Source of the DNA: an uncultured Desulfobacter sp.
GTDB lineage: Bacteria; Desulfobacterota; Desulfobacteria; Desulfobacterales; Desulfobacteraceae
Assembly: GCF_963664415.1 (NCBI RefSeq)
Contig: NZ_OY761445.1
Coordinates: 3,064,501-3,128,500, forward strand
Direction: 5' to 3'
Length of the DNA stretch: 64,000 bases
Shown here: positions 8,181 to 17,291 of the stretch, one piece after another
Layout of the letters: the number at the start of each line of letters is the position of its first letter
Numbering within the stretch: position 1 is the first letter of the stretch
Position numbers and translations under genes: made by a program
Notes under the pieces: model-generated
Database searches by the model: none
Told to the model about the DNA's origin: nothing
What the model saw: only the letters and a program-made list of their open reading frames with translations

Positions 8181-8224
8181 TAAAAGCAAATCGCAGGATA
8201 GAACGACCCAACATATCCCTAAAT

Positions 8225-9028
8225 TCAGTATGCCGTCAGGCTTCGGATAAAAGGCCCTGTAGCATCCACCCCTTTTTGCTCCACCTCCCGGATGGTCTGG
8301 GAGCCCACCACGGCTATATCGGTTTTACCCACCAAAAAGTCAACGTCGGCTTTTTCCTTTACCCCGAATCCCACAGCCGTGGGCAGGCGAGTGGATTTTT
8401 GACACCGGGCAAGATATGTTCCCATGTCCGAAGAAAACTCTGTCTCTTTTCCGGTCACCCCTTTTCTGGCCAGACAGTAAATAAAGCCGGTGGCATGGGT
8501 GTCGATCATCTTCATGCGCTGGTCCGAGGTTTCCGGAGAAAAGATAAACACCGGGGACAGATCATATTTATCCATGGCAGCCAGATAATCACCGGCCTCT
8601 TCCGGGGGAAGATCCGGAACAATGGCGCCTTTTACTCCAATTTCCGACATCCGGGATGCAAAGGCATCCATGCCGTATTTATAAAGGATGTTCCCATAAG
8701 TCATAAATAGAAACGGGATGTCAAAGCTGTCTGATACTTTCTGGGCAAACTCAAAACATTGTTCTACGGTGGCACCAGTGTCCAGGGCGGCCTGGTTGGC
8801 CTTGAGAATCACCGGCCCGTCTGCCATGGGTTCTGAAAACGGAATCTGGAGCTCCATTAAGTCCACGCCTGCGTCCACCATCTGCCGGACAATTTCAAAG
8901 GAGGCGTCAAAGGAAGGATAGCCCATGACAATATGGGTCATTAGCAGGATCTCTTTTTTCTTGCGCTGTTCCCGGATATAGGTTTCCAGAAACGCGGGGG
9001 CAGGTGTCGAAGTTTTTGTATCAGTCAT
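8225..9028 (-). CDS. trpA: Tryptophan synthase alpha subunit
   Basis: 267-residue TIM-barrel enzyme that cleaves indole-3-glycerol phosphate to indole and glyceraldehyde-3-phosphate. LMTHIVMGYPSFDASFE opens the barrel; VDLMELQIPFSEPMADGPVI holds the catalytic glutamate and the PFSDP-like phosphate loop (Glu in place of the usual Asp in PFSDP); GAIVPDLPPEEAGDY holds the second catalytic aspartate; GFGVKEKADV forms the phosphate-binding end. The start is ATG 9028 (MTDTKTSTPAP) after AGGAGA, overlapping the trpB stop by 8 bases, so the two are coupled. A longer in-frame extension upstream lies inside trpB and is rejected. No other tryptophan biosynthesis gene is nearby. Confidence 0.95.
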   Translation of the reverse strand: MTDTKTSTPAPAFLETYIREQRKKKEILLMTHIVMGYPSFDASFEIVRQMVDAGVDLMELQIPFSEPMADGPVILKANQAALDTGATVEQCFEFAQKVSDSFDIPFLFMTYGNILYKYGMDAFASRMSEIGVKGAIVPDLPPEEAGDYLAAMDKYDLSPVFIFSPETSDQRMKMIDTHATGFIYCLARKGVTGKETEFSSDMGTYLARCQKSTRLPTAVGFGVKEKADVDFLVGKTDIAVVGSQTIREVEQKGVDATGPFIRSLTAY

Positions 9029-10250
9029 TTTGATATTCTCCTGCTTTGGCACAGATAAATTCTTTCCATTTGGGATCGCCGATGGCATCGGCCACGGTGA
9101 AGATGTCTTTATCCCCACGGCCGGACTGGTTGATAATAATGATGTCATCCTTGGACATGTTGCCGGCCTCCCTGAATGCACCGGCAAAGGCATGGGAGGA
9201 CTCCAAGGCCGGAATAATGCCTTCCAACTGCATGGTCAGTTTCAGAGCATCCACCACCTCGGTGTCCGTGGCATATTCAAACCGGGCTTTATTTTCATCC
9301 CGCATATTGGCAAGAATGGGGGATACGCCGACATAGTCAAGGCCTGCAGAGATAGAGTGGGTCTCTTTCATCTGGCCGTCGCTGTTCTGCAGAAAATAGG
9401 TTTTATACCCCTGGGCAATGCCGGGGCTGGCATCTTCGGAACAAAGCCGGGATGCGTGACGGCCCGAGTTAATGCCTTCGCCTCCGGCTTCAACGCCTAC
9501 AAGCTCAACCGGATCATCCATGAACCCCTGGAAAAGCCCCATGGCATTGGACCCGCCGCCCACACAGGCAAAGACTTTAGACGGCAGCCGCCCTTCGGCT
9601 TTCATAATCTGGGCACGGGCTTCTTTTCCGATAATGGACTGGAACCAGGAAACCATTTCAGGAAAAGGATGGGGACCGCAGGCGGTTCCCAGGACATAGT
9701 GGGTGGAGTCCATGTTGGTGACCCAGTCCCTGAACGCTTCGTTGATGGCATCCTTTAAAATCCGGGTGCCGTCTGTGACCGGCACCACGGTGGCACCGAG
9801 CTGCTCCATCCAGAACACATTGGGCCGCTGGCGCAGCACATCCACCTCTCCCATGTATATGGTGCAGTCAAAGCCGAATTTGGCCGCCATGGTGGCCGTG
9901 GCCACACCATGCTGCCCTGCCCCGGTTTCGGCAATCACCCGTTTTTTCCCCATCTTCTTTACGAGAAGCCCCTGCCCCATGACGTTGTTGGCCTTGTGGG
10001 CGCCGGTGTGGTTCAAATCTTCGCGTTTAATATATATTTTTGCCCCGCCAAAGTGCCGTGTGAGGTTTTCAGCATAGGTCAGCGGCGTGGGACGGCAGGA
10101 GTAAGTTGCCATCAAGTTTTCATAATCCTGCCAGAACCCTTTGTCCTCTTTGGCCTGCCGGAACCTTTCATCCAGCTCCTCAAAGGTGGCCACAAGGATT
10201 TCAGGTAAAAAGGCCCCGCCAAAGGAGCCGTAATATCCGCGGTGTTTCAT
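9021..10250 (-). CDS. trpB: Tryptophan synthase beta subunit
   Basis: 409-residue PLP enzyme that condenses indole with L-serine. It has the N-terminal GYYGSFGGAFLPEIL, the PLP lysine in HTGAHKANNVMGQGLL, the phosphate loop GGGSNAMGLF, and ETGAGQHGVATATMAA, the classical TrpB1 signature. KIYIKREDLNHTG is also typical of TrpB1. Start is ATG 10250 (MKHRGYYG); an upstream in-frame extension runs back into the regulator gene and is rejected. It is 37 bases downstream of a GntR regulator on the same strand, which probably belongs to the same transcript. Confidence 0.95.
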   Translation of the reverse strand: MKHRGYYGSFGGAFLPEILVATFEELDERFRQAKEDKGFWQDYENLMATYSCRPTPLTYAENLTRHFGGAKIYIKREDLNHTGAHKANNVMGQGLLVKKMGKKRVIAETGAGQHGVATATMAAKFGFDCTIYMGEVDVLRQRPNVFWMEQLGATVVPVTDGTRILKDAINEAFRDWVTNMDSTHYVLGTACGPHPFPEMVSWFQSIIGKEARAQIMKAEGRLPSKVFACVGGGSNAMGLFQGFMDDPVELVGVEAGGEGINSGRHASRLCSEDASPGIAQGYKTYFLQNSDGQMKETHSISAGLDYVGVSPILANMRDENKARFEYATDTEVVDALKLTMQLEGIIPALESSHAFAGAFREAGNMSKDDIIIINQSGRGDKDIFTVADAIGDPKWKEFICAKAGEYQND

Positions 10251-10287
10251 GTATCTGCCTTTCTTAAAATGGTTGGCAATTGTAAAC

Positions 10288-11013
10288 TTATGTCTGGTTT
10301 TTAATGGTTTGGGTAAAGGCAAAGCGATCTGTGCGACAGAACAGCACCGAATAGATTGCACCAGGCGCTTTGGGGAAATTTAACGACCGCCGGACCACCA
10401 AAATCGGATCTAACGGCGGCATGTCCAATATGGATGCCCGCTGTTCATTCAACGTTTCCACCTGGAACTGCTGGGTGCCGTCACAAGGTGTGAGATAAAA
10501 CCGCTCGGACACCACCCGGGACAAGGATTTATCCCCAAGCTCCATATCCTCAATGCCCGCAAACAGATCCGGATCCAGGAAAAGATCCTCCAGCAAAACC
10601 GGTTCATCCCGTGCCACGGTCAAGCGGGACATGACAAAGGCCGGTTTACTGTGAAACGGATTGTCCACATCACCTGTAACGGTCTTTTTTTCCAAAGGCA
10701 AAAGCACTCTTTTTTGCGTGGGAACGCCCTTGGTTGAAAAGGCCTGGGAAGTACCGGCAAGGGAAAACAGATCAATCTGGGGCGAAGGTTCTTTCACAAA
10801 GGTTCCGGCCCCCCGCTTTCTCTGGATGAGGCCCTTTTGCACCAGAATATCCATGGCCTGACGGACGGTGGGCCGGCCCACCCCATATGATTTTGCAAGA
10901 ACCGTTTCAGACGGAATCATCTGCCCTGGTGGATAAACGCCCTCACGAATACGGGACTGGAGCTGTTCACAAATCTGGTGATACAAGGGTATGGGGGAGT
11001 CTGGATTCAGCAT
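10288..11013 (-). CDS. GntR-family transcriptional regulator (HutC/UTRA subfamily)
   Basis: About 241 residues. The N-terminal winged helix-turn-helix is clear: PLYHQICEQLQSRIREG, PSETVLAKSYGVGRPTVRQA and GLIQRKRGAGTFV. The C-terminal ~150 residues match a UTRA ligand domain (TVARDEPVLLEDLFLD, PPLDPILVVRRSLNF). UTRA domains bind small metabolites such as sugars or histidine-pathway compounds. The start is chosen at ATG 11013 (MLNPDSPIP), after AAGGCAGG; an ATG at 11055 is possible. It is directly upstream of trpBA on the same strand, so local control of trpBA is likely, although the ligand is unknown. An A+T-rich inverted repeat lies upstream and may be its own operator. Confidence 0.88.
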   Translation of the reverse strand: MLNPDSPIPLYHQICEQLQSRIREGVYPPGQMIPSETVLAKSYGVGRPTVRQAMDILVQKGLIQRKRGAGTFVKEPSPQIDLFSLAGTSQAFSTKGVPTQKRVLLPLEKKTVTGDVDNPFHSKPAFVMSRLTVARDEPVLLEDLFLDPDLFAGIEDMELGDKSLSRVVSERFYLTPCDGTQQFQVETLNEQRASILDMPPLDPILVVRRSLNFPKAPGAIYSVLFCRTDRFAFTQTIKNQT

Positions 11014-11088
11014 AGCCTGCCTTATTCTTAAGCTTGCAGTCATTCGGAAAGGCATCTCACACTTTATCCGGCAGACTGTTCAATTAAT

Positions 11089-11107
11089 AATTATCGATAT
11101 CATAATT
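11089..11107. promoter_or_regulatory. Candidate operator AATTAT-N7-ATAATT upstream of the GntR-trpBA operon
   Basis: A perfect 6-bp inverted repeat with a 7-bp centre that itself contains GATATC. It lies about 75 bases upstream of the regulator's chosen start, in the short region between it and the divergent cytochrome gene. The position suits autoregulation by the GntR protein. A nearby direct repeat GTCAAGTTGTCAAGAC follows at about 11117. Confidence 0.35.
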
Positions 11108-11306
11108 GACAGCATGTCAAGTTGTCAAGACATTTTAACAAGCTAAAGTAGGCTACACAGTAAGCCAAAACAATCTTGCCCGAAGACCCTTAATTTGCTA
11201 CAAAATAAACATTGTCATCTCAAACGCCAAACACATTTTCTCTTAAGCCCGGCATAAAACTGTCGGCAAAGAAATGGCCCGAGATATACTTTTGGAAGGC
11301 ACTACC

Positions 11307-11780
11307 ATGGACAAAAAATATTTCACGACCATGATTCTCATTTTATCTGCGGCTTCAATGATGTTTTGCGGCTGCTACCCGAAACGGGTCGGTCCCGTTG
11401 GCCCCGAAGGAAAACAGCTGACCTGGGAAGAAATGAACCTGAGCCGGCGAAAAGCCCATATGCGCCAAAAGGTGCTGCCGGTTGCCGCCGATGTCTTTGG
11501 GACCTGGCAGCCGAAACGCTTTGCTCAGGTTGATTGCAGCCTCTGCCATGCCCAAGGTATATATGACATGCCCACCGCGAACCTACCCAGACTAAGCGGG
11601 GCTCTGCTTTTGGGGCCGGAATTCGAAAGGGCGCCGGAAACCACCCGTCTCAAACTAGACCGCCTGGTTCCCGAAATGTCCGCAGCCCTCGGCCTCAAGC
11701 CATTCAGCATCATTACCCGCAGAGGCTTTGGCTGTTATTCGTGCCATTTGGGACCGAACGGCGCAATGTTCGGGAATTAA
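11307..11780 (+). CDS. Dihaem c-type cytochrome-like lipoprotein
   Basis: 157-residue exported protein. The N-terminal hydrophobic segment TMILILSAASMMFCGC ends in a probable lipobox, with the second cysteine as lipid anchor. Two CxxCH haem-attachment motifs are present: CSLCH near residue 79 and CYSCH near residue 146. The rest does not match a cytochrome family I recognise. Such small multihaem lipoproteins often act in periplasmic electron transfer in sulfate reducers. Start is ATG 11307 after GGAAGG; an ATG 33 bases upstream is less likely because the signal sequence begins here. It is monocistronic and faces the MFS gene tail to tail. Confidence 0.8.
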   Translation: MDKKYFTTMILILSAASMMFCGCYPKRVGPVGPEGKQLTWEEMNLSRRKAHMRQKVLPVAADVFGTWQPKRFAQVDCSLCHAQGIYDMPTANLPRLSGALLLGPEFERAPETTRLKLDRLVPEMSAALGLKPFSIITRRGFGCYSCHLGPNGAMFGN

Positions 11781-11797
11781 TAGATTCCGGCCTGAAT

Positions 11798-13081
11798 TCA
11801 ATTCTGTGCCGCAGCCCTAGGCGCAAAGGGCTTGTCGGACAGGGCCAGGGAAAAGGCAAACCCGATAGCTAAGAGAATCGCACCACAGGCGTAGGTATAG
11901 ACACCGGGGTTGGCAGGGAACCGGTCACGGATAACGGCGGCCAGCTGAGGGCCGATGATCCCTCCGGCAGACCAGCCGGTGAGGATGACGCCATAAACCA
12001 CAGGCATTTGAACCGGACCGAATACATCCAGAACAAAGGCGGGCATGGCACCGAATCCGCCACCATAACAGAGCAGGACATAACAAACCAAGGCGCCGAA
12101 GATCCATGGCGATTTAATGTAAATAAGGGCGATGAATATGGCGATCTGACTGCCCACCAGCAGGCGAAACGCATTGGTCCGGCCAACTTTGTCAGACAGA
12201 CTGCCCCAAAAAAATCGTCCCACACCATTAAACACGGAGCTGATTGCGATCAACGTGGCACCGGCTGCGGCCAAGGCTGCCGGATCAGCATATTTTGCGG
12301 CATTAGAATCTCTGAGCAGCGCCTGCAGCATGGGCGACTGAAAACCGATAAACATGATGCCGGCCGAAACATTACAGGTCAGCACCATCCACATCATGAA
12401 GAATTTCCCGGACAGGACACATTGCCTGCCTGTTAATGCCGGGCCGCCCGTGCTCGGGCCGGATACTGTGGTCTTAGTGGGGCTAAATCCGTCGGGCGGA
12501 TTGATCAGGTTAAAACCGGCCGGCAGGGTCAACACCAGCATGACAATACCGATCCAGAAAAAAACCTGCACAAGGTTATGATCAAAGCGAGTCATGAGGA
12601 TGGGCGCAATGAGCTTGGACATGACCAAAGCGCCGAAGCCAAATCCCATGACCACCATACCCGTGACAAGCCCCTTTTTGTCGGGAAACCACTTGGCCAC
12701 TGTTGCCACCGGGGTCACGTACCCCAGGCCGAGCCCGGCACCGCCGATAAACCCGTAACCGATATAGAGCACAACCAGATTCTGCAGACTAAGGGCCAGG
12801 GCCGCGACCAGATATCCGATACCGAACAGAACACCACCGGCCATGGCCAGTTTTCGCGGCCCGATTTTTGACAGGTTCATGCCACCCCAGGCAGCGGCCA
12901 GGCCCAGACAGCAGATGGCTGTGCTGAAGGTCCAGGCGACCTGGCTGTTGCTCCATCCATAGGTACTGACCAAGGGTTTTTGAAAAAAACTCCAGGCGTA
13001 AACCGTGCCCAGACAGACCTGCAGCAGGGTTCCGAAGATGGCGATTCGCCAGCGGTTGGGATAACTACGGGCATCAGTCAT
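11798..13081 (-). CDS. OFA-family MFS transporter (oxalate/formate antiporter-like)
   Basis: 427-residue inner-membrane protein with 12 predicted helices. The N-terminus WRIAIFGTLLQVCLGTVYAWSFF, the loop GWSNSQVAWTFS and GYGFIGGAGLGLGYVTP are typical of the oxalate:formate antiporter family, which moves small mono- and dicarboxylates. KWFPDKKGLVTGMVVMGFG is another family hallmark. The substrate cannot be read from sequence. It follows the aldehyde dehydrogenase gene but a strong terminator lies between, so it is probably transcribed separately. A carboxylate made by the upstream dehydrogenases would be a sensible substrate, but that is inference. Confidence 0.87.
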   Translation of the reverse strand: MTDARSYPNRWRIAIFGTLLQVCLGTVYAWSFFQKPLVSTYGWSNSQVAWTFSTAICCLGLAAAWGGMNLSKIGPRKLAMAGGVLFGIGYLVAALALSLQNLVVLYIGYGFIGGAGLGLGYVTPVATVAKWFPDKKGLVTGMVVMGFGFGALVMSKLIAPILMTRFDHNLVQVFFWIGIVMLVLTLPAGFNLINPPDGFSPTKTTVSGPSTGGPALTGRQCVLSGKFFMMWMVLTCNVSAGIMFIGFQSPMLQALLRDSNAAKYADPAALAAAGATLIAISSVFNGVGRFFWGSLSDKVGRTNAFRLLVGSQIAIFIALIYIKSPWIFGALVCYVLLCYGGGFGAMPAFVLDVFGPVQMPVVYGVILTGWSAGGIIGPQLAAVIRDRFPANPGVYTYACGAILLAIGFAFSLALSDKPFAPRAAAQN

Positions 13082-13104
13082 TTCACATATCCAATCTATT
13101 TTAG

Positions 13105-13156
13105 AAAAAAAGCATCAACACCTTGCTTGCGGCTCTTACAATCATGGTGTTGATGC
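13105..13156 (-). terminator. Rho-independent terminator after the aldehyde dehydrogenase gene
   Basis: On the minus strand GCATCAACACC and GGTGTTGATGC form an 11-bp stem around a 23-base loop, followed directly by TTTTTTT (T-tract at 13105-13111). It ends 12 bases from the dehydrogenase stop and marks the end of the mycofactocin-type operon. Confidence 0.8.
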
Positions 13157-13167
13157 AAAGAAAAGAG

Positions 13168-14592
13168 CTATCCCTGGGCCGGTTTAGCCACACTGACGAC
13201 CTGAATGGTGGTGTAGGCCTTCAAACCTTCTATGCCGAACTCGGTACCGATACCGGAAAGCTTGACACCGCCGAAGGGGGCCATGGGGTGTAATTTGCCA
13301 TGGGCGTTGACCCATGCGGTGCCAGCCTCCAGGCGCTGGGCAACCGCTTTTGCCTTCTGGACGTCATTGCTCCAGGCAGAGCCGCCTAAACCGACATCCA
13401 CGACGTTGGCCCGGGCAACGGCCTCATCAATGGTAGAATATTTAAGGATGGGCAGCGCCGTACCGAACTGCTCTTCCTTGACCAGATCCATATCATCGGT
13501 GACATCAGCCACTAGGGTCAACGGATAAAAATAGCCATTGCCCGGCATGGGTTCCCCGCCACACAGCACGCGAGCCCCTTTATCCCTGGCATCATCCACA
13601 TATTGCCTGATGAGATCAAACTGGGGGGCATTGGTCAGGGGACCGATCAAATTGGCCTCATCCATGCCGTCACCCACGGGGATTTTACTCACATAATCGG
13701 TAAATTTTTGGCAAATTTCTTCATATTGGTCCTCATGGACAAAAAGGCGCTTAAGACAGGCACAGGTCTGGCCCGCGTTAATAAAACAGCCCCAGAACAG
13801 GGGTTCAAGCAACGGCTCAATATCGGTTCCGGGCAGGATGATACCGGCATCATTGCCGCCTAGTTCAAGGGTCAGGGTTTTCAAATTAGCGGCGGCCCGC
13901 TGCATAATTGTCTGACCCACCGGAACGGAGCCGGTAAATACAATCTTATCAATGCCTTTATGGGCGGACATGGCATTGCCGATCTCGGAGCTGCCAGCCA
14001 CAACATTGAGAACACCGGGAGGTAATATGTCATTAATCAATTCAACCATGCGTACAGTGGAAAGCGGTGTATAGGATGCAGGTTTAATGACAACCGTGCA
14101 GCCCACACGCAGGGCCGGCATGATATGCCATACGGCAATCATCAACGGCCAGTTCCAGGGGGTGATGGAGCCGACAACGCCTACGGGTTTTCTAGTCAGT
14201 TCAATGGTGTCTTCCGGGTTATCGTCAATGAGCTCATCTTCAAGTTTCAGCCCTGCCGTCACCTGGGTCCAGGCCATACAGCCCCCCACTTCAAAATTGG
14301 CCCCTGGGCCGGACTGGGTCTTTCCCTGTTCCAGGGTGATCAGCCGGGAGAGTTCGGGCATATTTTTTTCAATCACCCCTGCAATCTGCTGCAGATATTC
14401 CACCCGTTTTTCATCGGCCAGTGCAGACCAGGCAGGCAAGGCGTTTCGGGCAGCGGCAACCGCCTCATCCAGCTGCGCTACACTGGCTTTTGGGCAGACG
14501 GCAAACACCTCTCCCGTTGCCGGATTGATCACATCAAAGGTCTCCTGAGTGACCACTTTTTCACCATTTATTACCAAAGCATACTCTGTCAT
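13168..14592 (-). CDS. NAD(P)-dependent aldehyde dehydrogenase
   Basis: 474-residue ALDH superfamily enzyme that oxidises an aldehyde to a carboxylate. Motifs: TPWNWPLMIAVWHIMPAL with the oxyanion asparagine, TVVIKPASYTPL for cofactor binding, FTGSVPVGQ, LTLELGGNDAGII with the general-base glutamate, and FINAGQTCACLKRLFVHE with the catalytic cysteine. MAPFGGVKLSGIGTEFG closes the active site. Start is ATG 14592 after AAAGGAA; an ATG seven codons earlier lacks a ribosome site. It follows mftF by 62 bases and precedes a strong terminator, so it is probably the last gene of the mycofactocin operon and removes the aldehyde made by the alcohol dehydrogenases. Confidence 0.93.
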   Translation of the reverse strand: MTEYALVINGEKVVTQETFDVINPATGEVFAVCPKASVAQLDEAVAAARNALPAWSALADEKRVEYLQQIAGVIEKNMPELSRLITLEQGKTQSGPGANFEVGGCMAWTQVTAGLKLEDELIDDNPEDTIELTRKPVGVVGSITPWNWPLMIAVWHIMPALRVGCTVVIKPASYTPLSTVRMVELINDILPPGVLNVVAGSSEIGNAMSAHKGIDKIVFTGSVPVGQTIMQRAAANLKTLTLELGGNDAGIILPGTDIEPLLEPLFWGCFINAGQTCACLKRLFVHEDQYEEICQKFTDYVSKIPVGDGMDEANLIGPLTNAPQFDLIRQYVDDARDKGARVLCGGEPMPGNGYFYPLTLVADVTDDMDLVKEEQFGTALPILKYSTIDEAVARANVVDVGLGGSAWSNDVQKAKAVAQRLEAGTAWVNAHGKLHPMAPFGGVKLSGIGTEFGIEGLKAYTTIQVVSVAKPAQG

Positions 14593-14654
14593 CGTGGTTC
14601 CTTTCGCTTGCATTTATGGTTCATATTTCATTTAAGTCCAATCTATACGTCCAC

Positions 14655-16085
14655 TCACCCATCGATATGACGACGCAGCACCACAACATAACTGCGAAAA
14701 TTCATCCCCTTCACACAGCCCCAGAACACGCCCAGACCATAGGACAGTTGCTCCAGGATATAAAAGAAAAAGAAAGAGATAAAGGGAAGCTGCACTTTTT
14801 TTACACTGAAATCAACCATGGCCGCACAGCCAAGCATGAGCAGCAGCACCGGAATAAAGAGCGGCTGTAAAATTCCAAGAACAATCATCAAAATTGAATA
14901 ATATCTTACCAGATGAAAACTAAGAGAATACAACAGGCTCACCATGGTTCGCAGCCGTGCCCGCAGCAGCTGAAAAAGGCGTAGATTCACTCCCATTTTT
15001 TGAGTTTTCTCTTTAAGCAGCTGGCTGTCCATAACGGCCATGATACCGGCTATCAGCACACCAAGGCCACCGGTCCAGGGGATCGTCAAAAATACAAACA
15101 ACAACCCTGCGAGCAAGGGCGGCACCACCATCTGCTTTTTTCGTTTGGGGTGCAGACGTTGCAGCTTCTCCTCTGATGTGCCGTAAAAAAAACGCCGGGA
15201 CATAAAAGACCATAGTTGATTTCTATGTTTGTGAAAAACGGCGCCTGCAGGCATATACGCGATGCGCCACCCCTTATCCCGCAACCGCCAGCACAAATCC
15301 ACATCCTCTCCCACCTGCATTGTCGGTGCAAATCCGTTCAGATCCAGGAAGGCATCTTTTTTCACCAACAGGTTGCAGCTGGGAAGATAAAAGGTGTCCG
15401 CCCCTTTTCCCGCCAAACGGGGGTGCGCCCCCATGCAAAGACTGGACATCACATCCTCATACAGGTCAAGGTCGGATTCTTTTGAGATTCCGGCCACTTT
15501 ACCGCCCACGGCAGCAAGTGTTGCGTCATCAAAAAGAGGAACAAGTTGTTGAAACCATTCTTTAGAGGCTGTGCAGTCGGAATCAATGAACGCGAGGATT
15601 TCACCATTGGCCACAGCCGCGCCCCGGTTTCTGGCAGCCGCCGGACCTGCCCCGTTTGCACCGGAGGAAATAACCTTGGCACCCCATTTCTTTGCATACC
15701 AGGCACTGTTATCTTTACTGCCGTCATCCACGACGATCACTTCCAATCGTTCTAGGGGGTAGTGCAGTGCGGATAACGATTCCAGACAGCGTCCAAGCTC
15801 TTTTTCCCTGTCCCTTACGGGTATGATAACACTGACAAACGGATATTTTTGCGGCGATTCGGGTACCGTTTGGACCTGTTCTAAAAACCCCCGGGCTGCC
15901 AGTTGGTCAAAAAGGGCCGTATTCTGTGCAACATTTGCCACAGGACCGCCGTCCCGCATCGCTTTGAGCAAAGTTGCACACGCTCGGTTAACCCGCAAAA
16001 CACTAAGAGGGATTGTTTTTAAAAGAATGGCCCCATCGGTCTGTTCGATCAACTCAACCTGGGATGGAAAACGATAGGTCATCAT
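14655..16085 (-). CDS. mftF: Mycofactocin-system-type glycosyltransferase, family 2
   Basis: 476-residue protein. The N-terminal ~90 residues (VELIEQTDGAILLKTIPLSVLRVN) form a small PqqD-like/leader domain as in MftF. The GT2 catalytic domain starts at FVSVIIPVRDREKELGRCL and contains VVDDGSKDNSA, the metal-binding AFIDSDC and VGEDVDLCWRLRDKGWRIAY with the catalytic ED. The last ~160 residues are hydrophobic membrane helices. In mycobacteria MftF adds beta-1,4-glucose units to the mycofactocin core. Assignment rests on this layout and on its place in a cluster with mftA, mftB and mftC. It starts 6 bases after etfB. A generic GT2 without that context would be less certain. Confidence 0.85.
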   Translation of the reverse strand: MMTYRFPSQVELIEQTDGAILLKTIPLSVLRVNRACATLLKAMRDGGPVANVAQNTALFDQLAARGFLEQVQTVPESPQKYPFVSVIIPVRDREKELGRCLESLSALHYPLERLEVIVVDDGSKDNSAWYAKKWGAKVISSGANGAGPAAARNRGAAVANGEILAFIDSDCTASKEWFQQLVPLFDDATLAAVGGKVAGISKESDLDLYEDVMSSLCMGAHPRLAGKGADTFYLPSCNLLVKKDAFLDLNGFAPTMQVGEDVDLCWRLRDKGWRIAYMPAGAVFHKHRNQLWSFMSRRFFYGTSEEKLQRLHPKRKKQMVVPPLLAGLLFVFLTIPWTGGLGVLIAGIMAVMDSQLLKEKTQKMGVNLRLFQLLRARLRTMVSLLYSLSFHLVRYYSILMIVLGILQPLFIPVLLLMLGCAAMVDFSVKKVQLPFISFFFFYILEQLSYGLGVFWGCVKGMNFRSYVVVLRRHIDG

Positions 16086-16091
16086 CGCTTT

Positions 16092-16973
16092 TTAAGGCAG
16101 CAGCCCCACCTTGCCGAACAGGGCCATCAGAGCATCAGTGGTTTTGTCCGCAGATAGATGATGAACCGCCCCCTGGCGGGCGGTGACGCCTCCGGAAAGA
16201 AGCGATAAAATTCTGTCAAAGGCAGGCAGATTTGGGTCCGGTGTAACAACGCGCACCGGATCAGGCCGAGGGTTACCATAGCCGGCCAGCGTCGTTGATC
16301 CCCCCGACTGTGTGGCATTCATAAACTTAAGCCCCAACTCTGCTCTTCCCCACACTTCGATGGGCGAATCGATCGCCTGCACCAAAGCGTCGATACTCGG
16401 ATACCGCGCCTCGTCCCTACCGGTAAACGTCAGAGCCACAGGCAGGGGGGTCTTCACTAATTGCCTGGCACCATGATCCGTTGTTTTCAACGTCTGTACA
16501 CCACCATCTTGTACCCTAGCGTTGATTACATTTTGCACACAGGGAATACCCGATTTTGCCGCAGTTAGGGGAAACAGCGCATCAAAACCACGATCCGCCA
16601 GCAGATTACCGGTACAGATCAAAGAAGGAGAAAGAATATCAAAGGCACGGCTCAATACACGTGACAGCCCGGCATCATCATAGCCGCTTAAAGCACGATC
16701 TCTAATGCGCACTGCACGCTCTGCCCCCATGGACAGACCCGTTTGCAGATGCGATTCCACACTTTTGGGTCCAATGGATAGAACCGTCAAGCGACCGCCA
16801 TGTTTTTCCTTAAGCTGCAAGGCTTTTTCCAATGCGCCAAGGTCACTTGGGTTAAGCATGGTCCGCACATCCCGTGCATTGATTGCATGGCCGCCATCTT
16901 TTATGCAGGCCGGTGGACGCGGGTCACGACACTGTCGCAGCAGTATTACTATATTGAGTTCTTCATTTGCCAT
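16092..16973 (-). CDS. Electron transfer flavoprotein beta subunit
   Basis: 293-residue EtfB/FixA-type protein: NIVILLRQCRDPRPPA, then MLNPSDLGALEKALQLKEKHGG and GLSMGAERAVRIRD, which match the AMP-binding/domain III fold. ETF beta pairs with EtfA to carry electrons from flavin dehydrogenases. It is longer and more diverged at its C-terminus than housekeeping EtfB, and the usual beta-subunit signature is weak. The gene lies between fixX (39-base gap) and mftF (6 bases), inside the mycofactocin operon, so its electron donor is probably one of the oxidoreductases encoded here. Confidence 0.87.
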   Translation of the reverse strand: MANEELNIVILLRQCRDPRPPACIKDGGHAINARDVRTMLNPSDLGALEKALQLKEKHGGRLTVLSIGPKSVESHLQTGLSMGAERAVRIRDRALSGYDDAGLSRVLSRAFDILSPSLICTGNLLADRGFDALFPLTAAKSGIPCVQNVINARVQDGGVQTLKTTDHGARQLVKTPLPVALTFTGRDEARYPSIDALVQAIDSPIEVWGRAELGLKFMNATQSGGSTTLAGYGNPRPDPVRVVTPDPNLPAFDRILSLLSGGVTARQGAVHHLSADKTTDALMALFGKVGLLP

Positions 16974-17012
16974 CTTTGATCTTTTTATTCCTCAAAACAA
17001 AATGCTCGCATA

Positions 17013-17291
17013 TCAGGTCATTCTGTAGGATACACCAAAACCACCCCGGGGATAACGCCAGCGGGTAAAGGCTTTTTTTTCACATACAATGTAACACGTC
17101 CCGCATTCCAGACAGCCATCATAGACAAAACTAAGCCGTTGATCGCTTTGGGACCAGCTGTAGCATCCCGCAGGACAGGCCGTGGTACAGACACGGTTGG
17201 TGCAGGTTGCACACACGGTTTGATCGACGATGATATGGGGTTCGCGATCAATGGTGAAGCTGGTATAATCTAAAATCTCATCTATATTCAT
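17013..17291 (-). CDS. FixX-like ferredoxin
   Basis: 92-residue iron-sulfur protein. Cysteines occur as CATCTNRVCTTACPAGC and CLECGTCYIVC; the second group is a classical 4Fe-4S ligand set, followed by the FixX-type tail WRYPRGGFGVSYR. FixX proteins provide the Fe-S domain that in mitochondrial ETF-quinone oxidoreductase is fused to the flavoprotein. Its start overlaps the stop of fixC by four bases, so the two are coupled and probably form one membrane-associated complex. Confidence 0.92.
   Translation of the reverse strand: MNIDEILDYTSFTIDREPHIIVDQTVCATCTNRVCTTACPAGCYSWSQSDQRLSFVYDGCLECGTCYIVCEKKAFTRWRYPRGGFGVSYRMT

Noticed and set aside
8147..8710. 187-codon plus-strand frame opposite trpA
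   Set aside because: Antisense shadow of trpA; no ribosome site or family similarity.
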